Source: Syngnathus acus (taxonomy: Eukaryota > Chordata > Actinopteri > Syngnathiformes > Syngnathidae). Taken from it: a DNA stretch of 64,000 bases. The notes beneath the pieces are model-generated. The model did no database searches, had not been told where the DNA came from, and worked only from the letters and a program-made list of their open reading frames with translations. Shown piece by piece: positions 37,041 through 58,899 of this stretch (its first letter is position 1; each line of letters opens with the position of its first letter). The DNA lies in assembly GCF_901709675.1 (NCBI RefSeq), contig NC_051094.1, positions 9,418,501 through 9,482,500 on the forward strand. The letters are read 5' to 3'. Position numbers and translations under genes: made by a program.

Positions 37041-37778
37041 TTGCAAGAGATACAAGAATGAGAGACATGGACAGATGTATTACATCCAAGGGCGGATGCA
37101 TTGACCTACAGTAGCATGTGGCCTTGCTGTTTGTATATTTATGCTCAAGGTGTTTTACACAAGTTGTGGCTTCTTGCAACAGATGCAAGAGACGCGATGC
37201 AACTGCAAGATGCAGTTAAACATACAAATACATTACCACATACAACGCAGCATGGAGACTAAAAAACAACAAAGCAAACAAATGCAGAACTTGCAGATTG
37301 CGCAAAACTATTACATGTTATTATGTTGTAAACTTATTTCTCTAACTCTATACATTATATATATATATGTATTACAGTTTTCCAATACAATATTTAATGT
37401 ATTCCAATACAGTTACTTGGTTCATGGCATAAATGTAGATTGTAAGGCAATTCAATTCCTGTCACAATAAATAAATGTAATTTGATTACTTTCAATTACT
37501 TTTAGATGACAACAAAATGAGCTAATAAACCAAACAAATATCATAAAATATCAGCAATATGTATATGTACATGTCTGATCTTTTCTCTCTTACAAATATT
37601 TCATGTTTTTGGAATAGGGGAGGATGTTGGACTCAAACCCAGAGTCTCAGAACTGTGAGACAGAAATGAAAACCATCTGACACATTTATTAAAGCCTCAT
37701 CTCTGCAGTGTATCAGTGCCACTGTTGTTATGGAGAGAGTGGCTCCAAAGGGAAATCCACCTAGCAACCTGTAGATTT

Positions 37779-37849
37779 GGAAAGGAAAGGAAAGGAAAGG
37801 AAAGGAAAGGAAAGGAAAGGAAAGGAAAGGAAAGGAAAGGAAAGGAAAG
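37779..37849. repeat. (GGAAA)n microsatellite
   Basis: About fourteen tandem pentamers. The Lys/Gly/Glu-rich and Phe/Leu/Ser-rich frames over it are artefacts of the repeat. Confidence 0.95.
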
Positions 37850-38799
37850 TACGATAAGAATCCTCATGGAAGTTCTGCGATACCAACTCGATGGCCAAGA
37901 ACCTGCTTTTTACTTTGAAGCTTATTTTTGCCAAATGTCCTCCAGCACACTGCTCCACTTCCTTCTTGGAGGCACACACTGTGCGTATTTGACTCAAAAC
38001 AGGCTCTGTTTTTTCAACAACTTGCCAAGTGTTTGTCACATAGGCAGATACTGTACACACCTCTAAAGCTAAGCTAATAATACTAATAAACCGACAAGCT
38101 CATATGTAAAAAAATGTAACGATTCAACTCTGTTCGATTCGGTAGAATTATGATATTTAACATGGCACAGAGTTTCTCATGTTTTTTAATATGCAACATT
38201 TAAAAGCTCTCCAAAGACCAAACAATCCAACTTAATTAAATTCAAAGAAACAATAAATCATCAGAAATGTAAATCCCTGAAAGAACGATTCTGTATGAAT
38301 CTCTTGATTCATAGGACAATGAAGCAACCATTTAAAAATGTAAAGTTTTGATTTGGTAAGCAATTTACCGATTCAAATCGTTCTCTGTTACACTCCTAGT
38401 TAGGATTGATTACCTCTGCTGCCTTCTTTCAGATTTACAATAACAGAAAGGTCCTTGTATGTATGTAGGACAAACATTGATCATCAACTGAAAATTGGTC
38501 ATGCGCGGCAAAGGAACATTTAACTATAAAATCTGGATGGATGTAGAACAATCTTTAACTCAGAAACAACAACCATTCTCAGACACTGGAAAACCAAGAT
38601 TAAAGTTTTTTTTGATCATCAAGGGGCAAAGGTGCATGGGCCAAGGCCAGCAAGGCCCAGCACTGACAATAAATACATTTATTTCTCATAACCTTTTGGA
38701 AATCTTTGGCTGCCATTGACAAAAAAAAAAAATGAAGATAAAAAAAAATTCTTAGCATTGGATCTCTGTTTAGGGAGTGTAGCTGTGTTGATATTTAGT

Positions 38800-39178
38800 C
38801 AGTCAGACAGACAGACAGACAGACAGACATTCCCTGAAAGAGTAATGACCGAATTACCAATTTTACTGAAACGTGGAAATAGCAGAATAGAAAATGGACG
38901 GACGGATGGATGGATGCATACATTTGTATGCCTGCGTGGGTTTCCTCCGGGTACTCCGGTTACCTCCCACTTTCCAAAGACATGCATGGCAGGATTAATA
39001 TTTGGGCACTCTAAATTGTCCTTAGGAGTGATTGTGAATGTTTTTTTGTCTGTGTGTGCACTGCGATTGCCTGGCAACCAGCTCAGGGTGTACGCTGCCT
39101 GCTGCCCGAACTCAGCTGGAATAGGCGCCCGAGACCCTCGTGAGGATAAGCGCTTCCAATAACGGGCGGACGGATGGA
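38800..39178 (+). mobile_element. LINE-2-like 3' tail with (AGAC)n run
   Basis: After an AGAC run (about 38806-38828) comes the full tail wording: 'gcctgcgtgggtttcctccgggtactccgg', 'ccaaagacatgcatgg', 'ctctaaattgtcctta', 'tgcgattgcctggcaaccagctcagggtgta', 'ctcgtgaggataagcgcttcc' and a terminal GGACGGATGGATG. It is noncoding and ends about 280 bases before the limk2 start codon, so the limk2 promoter lies directly beside it. Confidence 0.7.
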
Positions 39179-39209
39179 TGATTTTACGTTGGTGTACTTT
39201 ATACGTTTT

Positions 39210-39458
39210 TCCAGCAGGGGGCACTACTGTTGTTTTGTTGTACTCTGCTGGTATTCTCCTGTTTTCAGGTGCTGTTCCTGAGCACTTCCGGTTTCAGGCG
39301 CAGGAATTTGTAGCCAGCATGACGTCAGTCATCCTGCATATCAGTCTTATTTTTCACAGGGAGCTACGAGTCGAGGAGCGTAATTCTACACGGAGATCGC
39401 TTTTTGCATTATGCAACGGGTGTAAAAGGATACCAACGACGCTCGCCTAAGTGAGCAG
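39210..39458 (+). promoter_or_regulatory. limk2: Likely limk2 promoter and 5' leader
   Basis: A short stretch richer in CG than its flanks runs up to the limk2 ATG (39459), with GC-rich words such as TCGAGGAGCG and ACGACGCTCG. No TATA box is evident. The start site is not determined by sequence alone. Confidence 0.4.
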
Positions 39459-50855
<11,397 letters not shown>

Positions 50856-51870
50856 CACGGAACAGCGAGAGGAAAAACAGGGCGCTCTCATTTCAGAGTG
50901 TGAGTGTGAGAAGCATGTCGTTACTTATGACACATGCATTTAATGCACGCAGTTCTTGTTCTAATGTTTACGGCGCAGAAATGCAAGAAGCACGCTCGAT
51001 CGCAGTCTGGTTCCAAACACAAACTCCACCGCATTTGATGAGTCAGGTTTTTACAACACTTGGCGTTTCTGCCATTGTTTAGGAAATTCAGTGATCAATT
51101 TGACCAGCAGAGGGATCCCTCCTTCCACCACTTATGCAGGCAAGGGGGACGGACCGCTCATTAAATTCCACGCAAGGTGATGCTCGATGTTGCACTTTTG
51201 ACATTTTTGTAGCAGTTCTCCATTTTGTTTGCCAAACTGTCACCAAGTCATGTTTTCCATATACTGTACATTACCTGCTGCTTTTAGTTTTCAAAAAGGG
51301 CTTGTGAGACACTCTGACCTTAAAAATGTTTGTACAGAACTGGATTGTTATTTTCGCAGCCATTTTAGTGTGGCTATTGTAATATGGCTCAATATGAGGT
51401 CTCTTTTTTTTTTTTTTAATGGAATCTTTGCTTTTTAGACATTTCAGTTGACTGTAGGTGTTGATTTAGTAGCTGGTTTAGTAGCGTCAAGGTACTGACA
51501 GCTGTTTACCCACTGATATAATAGTTCATTATAGTATTTGTATTTTTTAGGGACAAAATATAACTTTCTTCCCAGACAATACAATACGTCAATTTATATA
51601 GCACCTCAAAAAACTGACATTACCAATTGTTCTCATACAATTTCAGACTTGTAGAATTTATTTGGACAGCACACATTGTGTTACTATTTCGATAGTTTAC
51701 CTTCTGGATTACTGTGATGGTGTTACTTTGTGACAGTCTTTTACACTTGTTGGAGTAAACAAAAATGATCAAGCATCACTATTAGTTTAATGGTGTTGGT
51801 CATTAGTTCTAGTGTTAAATGTGATTCTTTGTTGACCACTGACTTGTTTCTATTTTTAAAGTTGTGTATT
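50856..51870 (+). other. limk2 3' untranslated region and spacer
   Basis: It follows the limk2 stop codon directly. It has no coding frame of note and contains poly-T and AT-rich words typical of a fish 3' UTR. No canonical AATAAA was seen before the transposon that starts near 51876; the first one on this strand (about 51913) is inside the transposon end, so limk2 transcripts may be polyadenylated there or through a variant signal. Confidence 0.5.
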
Positions 51871-52091
51871 TACAAACCGGATTCGGTTGAAGTTGGGAAG
51901 TTGTGTGAAATGTAAATAAAAACAAAATACAATGATTTGAAAATCCTTTTCAACCTATATTCAATTGAATACACTACAAAGACAACATATTTAATGCTCA
52001 AACTCATACACTTGATTTTATTCTTCAAATAATAATTAACTTAGAATTTCATGGCTGCAACACGTGCAGTAGAAGTTGGGAAAGGACATGT

Positions 52092-52406
52092 TTACCATTT
52101 CGTGACATCACCTTTCCTTTTAATAACACTCAAACGTTTTGGAAGAGAGGAGACTAATTCTCTTAGCTTCTCATGTGGAATTCTTTCCCATTCTTGCTTG
52201 ATGAACCGCTTCAGTTGTTCAACAGTCAGGGGTCTTTCCTGTCGTATTTTACACTTCATAATGCGCCACACATTTTCAATGGGAGACAGGTCTGGACTGC
52301 AAGCAGGCCAGGGGAGAACCTGGACTCCTATTTCGAAGCCATGCCGTTGTAACACGTGCAGAATGTGGCTTGGCATTATCTTGCTGAAATAAGCAGCGGC
52401 GTCCAT
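52092..52406 (-). pseudogene. Transposase C-terminal fragment
   Basis: The frame is open for 104 codons and contains WPACSPDLSPIENVWRIMKC, the signature holding the third acidic catalytic residue of Tc1/mariner transposases, followed by the usual basic tail (QEWERIPHEKLRELVSSLPKR). The DNA-binding half and the first two catalytic aspartates are missing, so it cannot be active. It is better preserved than the other Tc1 relics here, suggesting a younger insertion. Confidence 0.8.
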
Positions 52407-52654
52407 GAAAAAGACGTTGCTTGGATGGCAGCTCGGGCCCAGAGCACCCGGCGGCGTTTCTGGCTGTTATTCATAAACAGCTTTTGCTTTGCATGAGTTT
52501 TAACACGCACTTACTGAAGTAGTGATAAACTGTATTTAGTGGTTTATGAAGTTTTCCTGAGCCTATTGATGATATCCTTTACACACTCGTGTCGGTTTTT
52601 AAGGCAGTGCCGTCTGAGGGATCAAAAGTCACGGTCATTCAGTCTTAGTTTCCG

Positions 52655-53035
52655 GCCGTGGCGCAAACTTTCGTTTGTGCAATATCTACGAAACCGTAGC
52701 AGTACAAACTAAAGTTTTTGCAGCACAAACGAAGCACAAACGAACTGTACCATTTTGGTTCAATTTGGAAGTAAATGGGGGGCTGAGTGACATCATCGCT
52801 ATAAATTAAATGTGTAATATCTACGAACCGTAGCAGCACAAATGAAAGTTTTTGCAGCACAAACCAGCACAAACTAAGCACAAACGAACGGTACATTTTG
52901 GAGCAGATGCGGGGTGAACTCTAGATGACCTATAACAAGAATCGTTCATAACTAAAAAACCATAGCAGCACAAACGGCAATTTTTACAGCACAAACCAGC
53001 ACAACAACGCACAAACGAACCGATTATTTGCCTTA
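52655..53035. repeat. Three-copy degenerate tandem repeat
   Basis: Three related units, starting near 52676, 52815 and 52960, each have 'cgtagcagcacaaa', then 'tttttgcagcacaaac', 'cagcacaaa' and 'cacaaacgaac'. Unit length is roughly 100-150 bases and spacing is irregular. The minus-strand translation repeats a SFVL...LCWFVLQKL motif only because the DNA repeats. It lies inside the transposon at 51.9-53.3 kb. Confidence 0.7.
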
Positions 53036-53299
53036 AATATTGCATGGGGTGGGGGGGCCAGCTTCACGCAGGTCATCCACGCTTGTGGATGACCAAGCAA
53101 TGTTTGTGGAGGCTCCTTTTATACCCAATCATGGTACCCACCTGTTTCCAATTAGCCTGATCACGTGGAATGTTCCAAATAGGTGTTTGATGAGCTTTTC
53201 TCAGCTTTCTCTGTATTTTTTGCCACCTTTCCCAATTTCTACTGGACGTGTTGCAGCCATGAGATTCTTTTTGAATTTTTTTTTCTGATGATTAATGAT

Positions 53300-54433
53300 G
53301 ATAAATATGTTCCAAAAGGAGCCTGCCCTCTTCCAAGGCGACCTCAAATATGTAGTTGCATAGAATCACCAGCAGAGAGAGTTAAAGGTTTCCTCCTTGA
53401 GGGATTTGCTCAGTCTAGTATATGAATTTCGATGAACGCCATTAAACATTCCAGTTTCCCACGTTTGTCTGTTTTTATTTCAGTCTCACTGAAAATCAAA
53501 CACTCTTTCAAACACAAGCACTTAATTTCAATGCAACTGCATTTAGGATGTTTGTTATATGAAGACAACAATTCATCACACAAAACAATTAAACAGCAGT
53601 AATCAAAATCTCCAGTGATGCAGCAGACTTGGTGTGTCGGTGAAAAATATTTAGGGTGCAAACACTGTAGGTACATGCATCTGGAAAGTACGTTAGCGGA
53701 CTGGGTTTATGTCACAAACAGCGTGTGGGTAAAATGCCAACAGGCTTCTACAGCAACCGTGCGCTTACAAAGGCAGGACTTCCTGTTCCGCCGGTGCCTG
53801 CTGTGTTCACTACGGGCAGTGTTATGTCATCCAGAGGACCAACTTTACTGCCTCTCATGCTTCCTGAGAGAAACATAATTCCTGTCACTCCTTAACCTGT
53901 GGAACTAAAACACATCTCTCAAAGTACGTACATTCCCAAGTACCATACTAAGGCATTTGTGGATGGGGAAGTCTTTTTGTTTTCTGTGGCCTTTTTTTTT
54001 CTTCCACTAATCCTGCCTTTGAGGAGGATGCCCACCTTTTCTATACAATATATTTATATACATGGTTCTGCTTGGCACAGCCAGCGGACCAAAGCACAAA
54101 GCAATTCATCACATATTCATAAGGGAGTGCACTCTCTCCGTGTACAAAACAAAAGGGTTACGAATAACGCCCTGCTTCTTATCATGTCACATTGTTATAA
54201 CACTGAACTCTCCTAATAAAGAGGGCAGGCAGGCAACCAGCTTATTTTTTGGCTATCAATATATGAAAAGACATATTGAATGGCTCCCTCCTCCTTTGCA
54301 TATATGTCCTTATTTGTCTCATGTAGGCAAAACGAAAGGAAACGGGACGAACGGGACACGGTATCCTGACTCCAAAAGGCAGCGGGGTCATTTTGGTCCA
54401 TTAGGTTAGAAGAACCTATTCCGAAATCCTGCC
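53300..54433 (-). other. pik3ip1: Probable pik3ip1 3' untranslated region
   Basis: The stretch follows the pik3ip1 stop codon. It has no coding signature; the plus-strand frame at 53615-53878 is Cys-rich but matches no domain and is most likely chance. A minus-strand AATAAA near 53471-53476 would give a 3' UTR of about 960 bases. Confidence 0.4.
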
Positions 54434-57400
54434 TCATGCTCCAGGTGTGACCGCTTCCTGGCCCATGAGGGGTCGGGCACCCTCCACCCCGCCTGGACCG
54501 GGGAGATCTCAGGCTCGGCCATCACCACGATGGTGTTCTCGTCCACCAGCTCGCACGTGGGGTTGTAGAAGGCCGACAGGGGAAGGTTGATCCTCTGCAT
54601 CTCGCGCTCGTGCACTCGCTGCTCGTGCTGCTTCTTAAGGTCTCGGCCCCTGCACAAGCGTGTCATTATATTGACTTTCTTAGTTTTCCAAAACCATAGC
54701 AGGGACAGCGATTTCAGTTCTCAGGACATTTGCTTTCGTGTGCACAATTGTGCCTTAAATGAGTGCAATATGGTGGTAGTAAACTCAAATATATCCTGGG
54801 TGACTCAGGGCAAAGCTCTTCTGTACATTAATAAAAACAAAATCAGTGCTGAATGGATTCATTTAAATATTGTACAGCCCACGGCCAGAATTGTGTTCAT
54901 TGCCGTGACGCGCCTCGAGCGGAAACAGGGGCAGATGGTGAACAGAAGGCTGAGCCATATTTGCACTGATGAGCATCCAAACAAGACAAGATGTGTATTA
55001 TCCGTCTCGTCATTTTCTACCTATGTAGAAGATTGAGAGGACAGTTACACCTTAGCCCAATCGCAGGGCACAATTCAGTACACTTTATAGGAATTGAACC
55101 CAGAACCTTTGATTGTGAGGCAGATAGATGTGCTCACCACATGCCTGTTCCATAAGGTATCTCTACAATGTCTGTGTGATCAGAACGACAAGGGCCAAGC
55201 TGTTCTTGCACATAAAAATGAATGATGTAACACTCTCCTCCTCCTAAATAATCAGCCTCTAAAATAGACAACAAAATAGCCTACGCAGCATAAGTGACTC
55301 ATGTCCTGTTTGTGATTTGGACTTCATAATTGAATGTCTCATCCACATTATCCTATTTTCCAAGAACCTGAAATGAAAAAGCTTTACTTTCATTTCCTGC
55401 CTTCCCCCTTAACATTATGTACAAAAGCACAAACAATGTGTGTGGAATGTCCAATAAGACCTGATGCCCCTCAACACACACCGCCATTAAAGTTAGCGTG
55501 CAATATAACGGACGCTGACCAACGCAGAGCTCAAAGCTGGAATAAAAGCCATTGTGCTTCTGAAAATTTGAACTGTTGCCTCTAGCAGTGAAACACCCAC
55601 ACAAACACACACGCACAAAAGAAAGACTAGAAGCTCTTCTTACCGGGGAGGGGGTAAAAAAAGTTTTTTTACCATATGTACTTTCTACTGCTCATCAAAA
55701 TATGTTGGTTAGTTTTTTCGACCTCCTCGGATGATTTAACTTTCTGTATTTCTACTACTTTTTCAGACACTGACCTTTTGTAGAAGTAGCCAAACGTGAT
55801 GCCGGCACCAAGAAGGATTATAACCGCCATCATGACCATGCCGAGGGCATAACCTGAAAAAGACATTCGGCAAATGGCAAGTCAGAAACTATAAACATCA
55901 TCGGGTATATTTTCAGAAGGCTGTATACATACCAAGCGTGCCCAGATCTTTTTTCTTTTTGGGTCCGCTGCGCGCCCGCTGGCTGATGCCGATCACTGGC
56001 TGAACAGCGGCGGCATCTCCCGAAGATGACGTCTTTGACGGGACATCGGTGCCCGGGGAGGGAGTGGCTGCTCTTGGCTCGGTCGACTCGATGGAAGTCA
56101 GCTCTGGGAACGCAACAAAGCAGCATTGCTGTTATTAACTTTTAAAACTTGGAGCTCTGCCAATGTAACATCAGCCAAAGGAATGAATTGCTTTCTTTTT
56201 TTCTGTATTTGTGTCCATTATCACATGGTACATCTAATCAATAAATGTAGACAGTTGACTGGGACTTATTGGATATGCGGTGTGTTAAATTTACTATCAA
56301 GCAGCTATAGCGGAACCTCAGCTGTCCATCAGTTTATTAATTTTCCATAACTTGGCGAGCAAGTTGAAGCCCAACCCATATGACTGCCTGTAGCTAAAAC
56401 AGACTCGCAATATTAACTGTATATTTCCTATACTGGTGCTTTATTTTAATCAATATCATTTCAAATTGGTGTTTTTATTCCAAAAGATTTTAACCTATTG
56501 TGGATGTGTCTGGAGCGTGTTTTACGTAATGAATAGGGTTTCAATGTGTAAGTGTACATATTGATTTTGTTGTATAATGTGTAGAGGGAAACAAAGCACT
56601 TTTTTCAAAATCATAATGTGTGCTTTCTGGTTGCGGTTGCTGCAGTAAGGAGACCACTGATGCCAGAGATGGAAGAGTTTTGCAATCGTGCTTTTGTTGA
56701 GCGGTACAACTGCAAAACATTTGGAAAAGAATCTTTTGGAAGGCAGCAGTGCTCATAAAAAGGCCCTGCATGCTCATCAGTCAAAGGAAGTTTGGTCTTC
56801 ACATCTGTGCGTTAACATTTTCCCCACATCACCTGTTTCCTCTGGAAGAACAAGTTGGCTGTTTACAAAGTTGACGTTTGAGAAATAAGTGACATCATCA
56901 ACGTCTGCCAATGGAAAGTGGTGTGAGGTGGCAAAAAAAAAAAAAAAAGTCTGGCAACTGAACTTGGAGACACATAACTGTGGTGCCTGTGTTATTGTTT
57001 GTTTGAGGAAGGAAGGGAGGAAGGAAACGAAAGAAAAATTCAACTCTAACGGAGCTCTACTGACCTACTAGTTGGGGAGGAATCTTGTTTTAATTGCATT
57101 TGGATTGTTTGGGATGAAAACCAGCGATTTTAAACGAGGATGCCATCCTGACAGTGTTTTGGAAGCTGTGCAAAAATGTCATCTTGTTTCTCCAGAACAT
57201 AACTCAATTTTAAGCATGTTTGCAAATCAGGCAACCTTCACGAGGAAAGGAGGTTAAAAGTCACCTTGACATGTGTCGATGGAACAGAACTGCTTCTGGA
57301 CCGTTCCGTCGGGGCCCGATATGTAGCACCAAGGCCGCTCAGAGGAATCTGGGTTTCGGCAGTAATTGTGATCTCCAACACCTAGATCAGGAAGGAGCAA

Positions 57401-58393
57401 AACACACACATCTCTTACTGATGCGTGATGCCTCCATTCAAACACGCACACGCAAACACACACTTGTCCTGCTGTGCCTACCAAGCGCTGGATTCATTAA
57501 TCATTCACACAACTTCATCACACAACAATGAGCAAGCCGCCATGGGGACAAAGACAAGAAGAAGCAGCTGCTGTTTCTGCTGTGCAAAGGGAAGCCATTT
57601 AACACCATAAACACGAGCAGGGCTATTCACACTGTTATGGAAAATGATTTTAGCATTTATTCCTTACCTATCTTAAAGTTCATCTATTTTTAGATGCACA
57701 GTAGCACTAATAATGTTTAGTAACACAGATTTGCCCCATCACTCCTGTACTAGTAACTTAAGTTGATCTACTAGGCTGCTAAAGTTGTTCTACAAGTGTG
57801 CAGAAATGTCATACAGTCATGGGCGGGGGGGGTGGACATATAACTACATGCTGAAATATAAATAGTAATAGTAAGCCAGTTACACAATTCCACCCAAGTT
57901 GTGCTCCAAGAGCAATTTTTTGTGTTATTGGTGAGGATAAAGCTCAAGATGGCTATCAAGAACATAAAAATAAAGATTGCTTTCATTCTTGGTAATAATG
58001 TGCATAGAAACAATCAGATGCATTTTTTTCCCCATTATTTTCATCATTCATAAATATGAGATGTGTTTGCTTTTTACCTGTATGAGGATTATACTGCGTG
58101 GACTTGTCCCAATTTAGACAAGTCAGACCTGAGGAGGAAGTGTGCTCGTTTCCTCTGTATCCCACTCCATTCGACTCAATGCACTCTGCAGAATAACAAC
58201 AACATGGCTCCAATCAAAACAGGATTGAAAGGTTTGCGGAGAGATTGATTTCTAGATTAATTTAAAATAAACAATTTCAGTACTGTATGAGAGAGAATTA
58301 AAGTGTCGGATATTTACCTTTCTGGTTTGCATTTAAAACGTTGCTGTCCACCAAGGCTGCGCTCAGGAAAACAACGTGCAAAGACAGAAACAT
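54434..58393 (-). CDS. pik3ip1: PI3-kinase-interacting protein 1, six exons
   Basis: A type I membrane protein whose cytoplasmic tail binds and restrains PI3-kinase. Exons (high to low): 58393-58318, 58185-58078, 57381-57265, 56103-55933, 55853-55775, 54649-54434. All join in phase. Signal peptide: MFLSLHVVFLSAALVDS. A single kringle follows (LTCLNWDKS, DHNYCRNPD, RPWCYISG). Then a Ser/Thr/Pro-rich stalk with VQPVIGISQRA and KKKKDLGTLG, a transmembrane helix (MVMMAVIILLGAGITFGYFY) and the tail REMQRINLPLSAF...NPTCELVDE. Intended length is about 255 residues against about 263 in human. The family's C-terminal PLMGQ...TPGA is present but in another frame, one base out, after a CCCC run at 54487-54490. 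The stop is taken from that frame. Identity is certain. Confidence 0.94.
55030..55140 (-). mobile_element. LINE-2-like tail fragment
   Basis: The words 'cccaatcgcagggcacaattcagtacac', 'ggaattgaacccagaacc' and 'tgtgaggcagatagatgtgctcaccac' are the reverse orientation of the part of the element upstream of the tail. It lies in the last intron of pik3ip1. Confidence 0.5.
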
Positions 58394-58700
58394 CCTGCAT
58401 GGATGACCGAATGAATTCATTTCTCAAGGTAGTTGTTTTTTTTTTAAATCAAAAGAGAGCCTGTGCTGAGGGCGACAGACACACTGCTCCCTTCGAAGAA
58501 AGTCTCAGCCCTTGTTTTTGCCAAAAAGATCTCTCCTTTCCTAGTAAACAGCCTTGGGCTGGAGGAGGAGCTGCGTGAGGAGCAAGCAGCAACAGCAACA
58601 GAAGGAAAAACACACCTCCAGGTCCTAAAGCCTGCGACGGTCCCGACATACGCGCTTTCGACGTTACAAATGGTAATGCCCCGTCATGTAACACGAGACA
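58394..58700 (-). promoter_or_regulatory. pik3ip1: pik3ip1 upstream region
   Basis: About 300 bases just upstream of the pik3ip1 start, richer in G and C than their surroundings (58540-58700), with several CG dinucleotides (CCCGACATACGCGCTTTCGACG). This is the likely promoter. No TATA box is seen. A (GATA)n microsatellite begins on its far side. Confidence 0.35.
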
Positions 58701-58777
58701 CGCTCAGTTACCGCCAGTCACAATATATCATCAACAGGTGTTAAAAGTACGTTACTTACTGTATTTAGTATTTTTTG

Positions 58778-58895
<118 letters not shown>

Positions 58896-58899
58896 TTTG

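Larger units (their letters stand above)
36345..39458. other. Intergenic space between SLC6 and limk2, a divergent pair
   Basis: The two start codons face away from each other across about 3.1 kb, so this space should hold both promoters. The limk2-proximal 250 bases (about 39210-39458) are the richer in CG and contain the likely limk2 5' leader. The SLC6 side is AT-rich with no TATA box that I would defend. Between them lie a 23-base poly-G run, a (GGAAA)n run, an (AGAC)n run and an L2-like tail. Confidence 0.5.
51876..53290 (-). mobile_element. Decayed Tc1-type DNA transposon
   Basis: The start ('accggattcggttgaagttgggaag...cttttcaacctatattcaattgaatacac') is the end of a very common fish DNA transposon. 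Subterminal inverted repeats are visible: 52048-52081 (CATGGCTGCAACACGT...) pairs with 53229-53262 (...CGTGTTGCAGCCATG). The minus strand keeps the last part of the transposase. The middle is replaced or overgrown by a short tandem repeat block and the right outer end is lost. It separates the tails of limk2 and pik3ip1. Confidence 0.75.

Noticed and set aside
37716-38066. Frame rich in Gly-Lys-Glu-Arg
   Set aside because: It spans the (GGAAA)n repeat and its flanks show no family signal.
52655-53035. Tandem units as a CRISPR array
   Set aside because: Only three degenerate units of unequal length in a vertebrate genome, without constant repeats and unique spacers.
53615-53878. Cys-rich 87-codon frame that might be a zinc-binding domain
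   Set aside because: Cysteine spacing does not fit LIM, RING or zinc-finger patterns, and it lies in the expected pik3ip1 3' UTR on the opposite strand.
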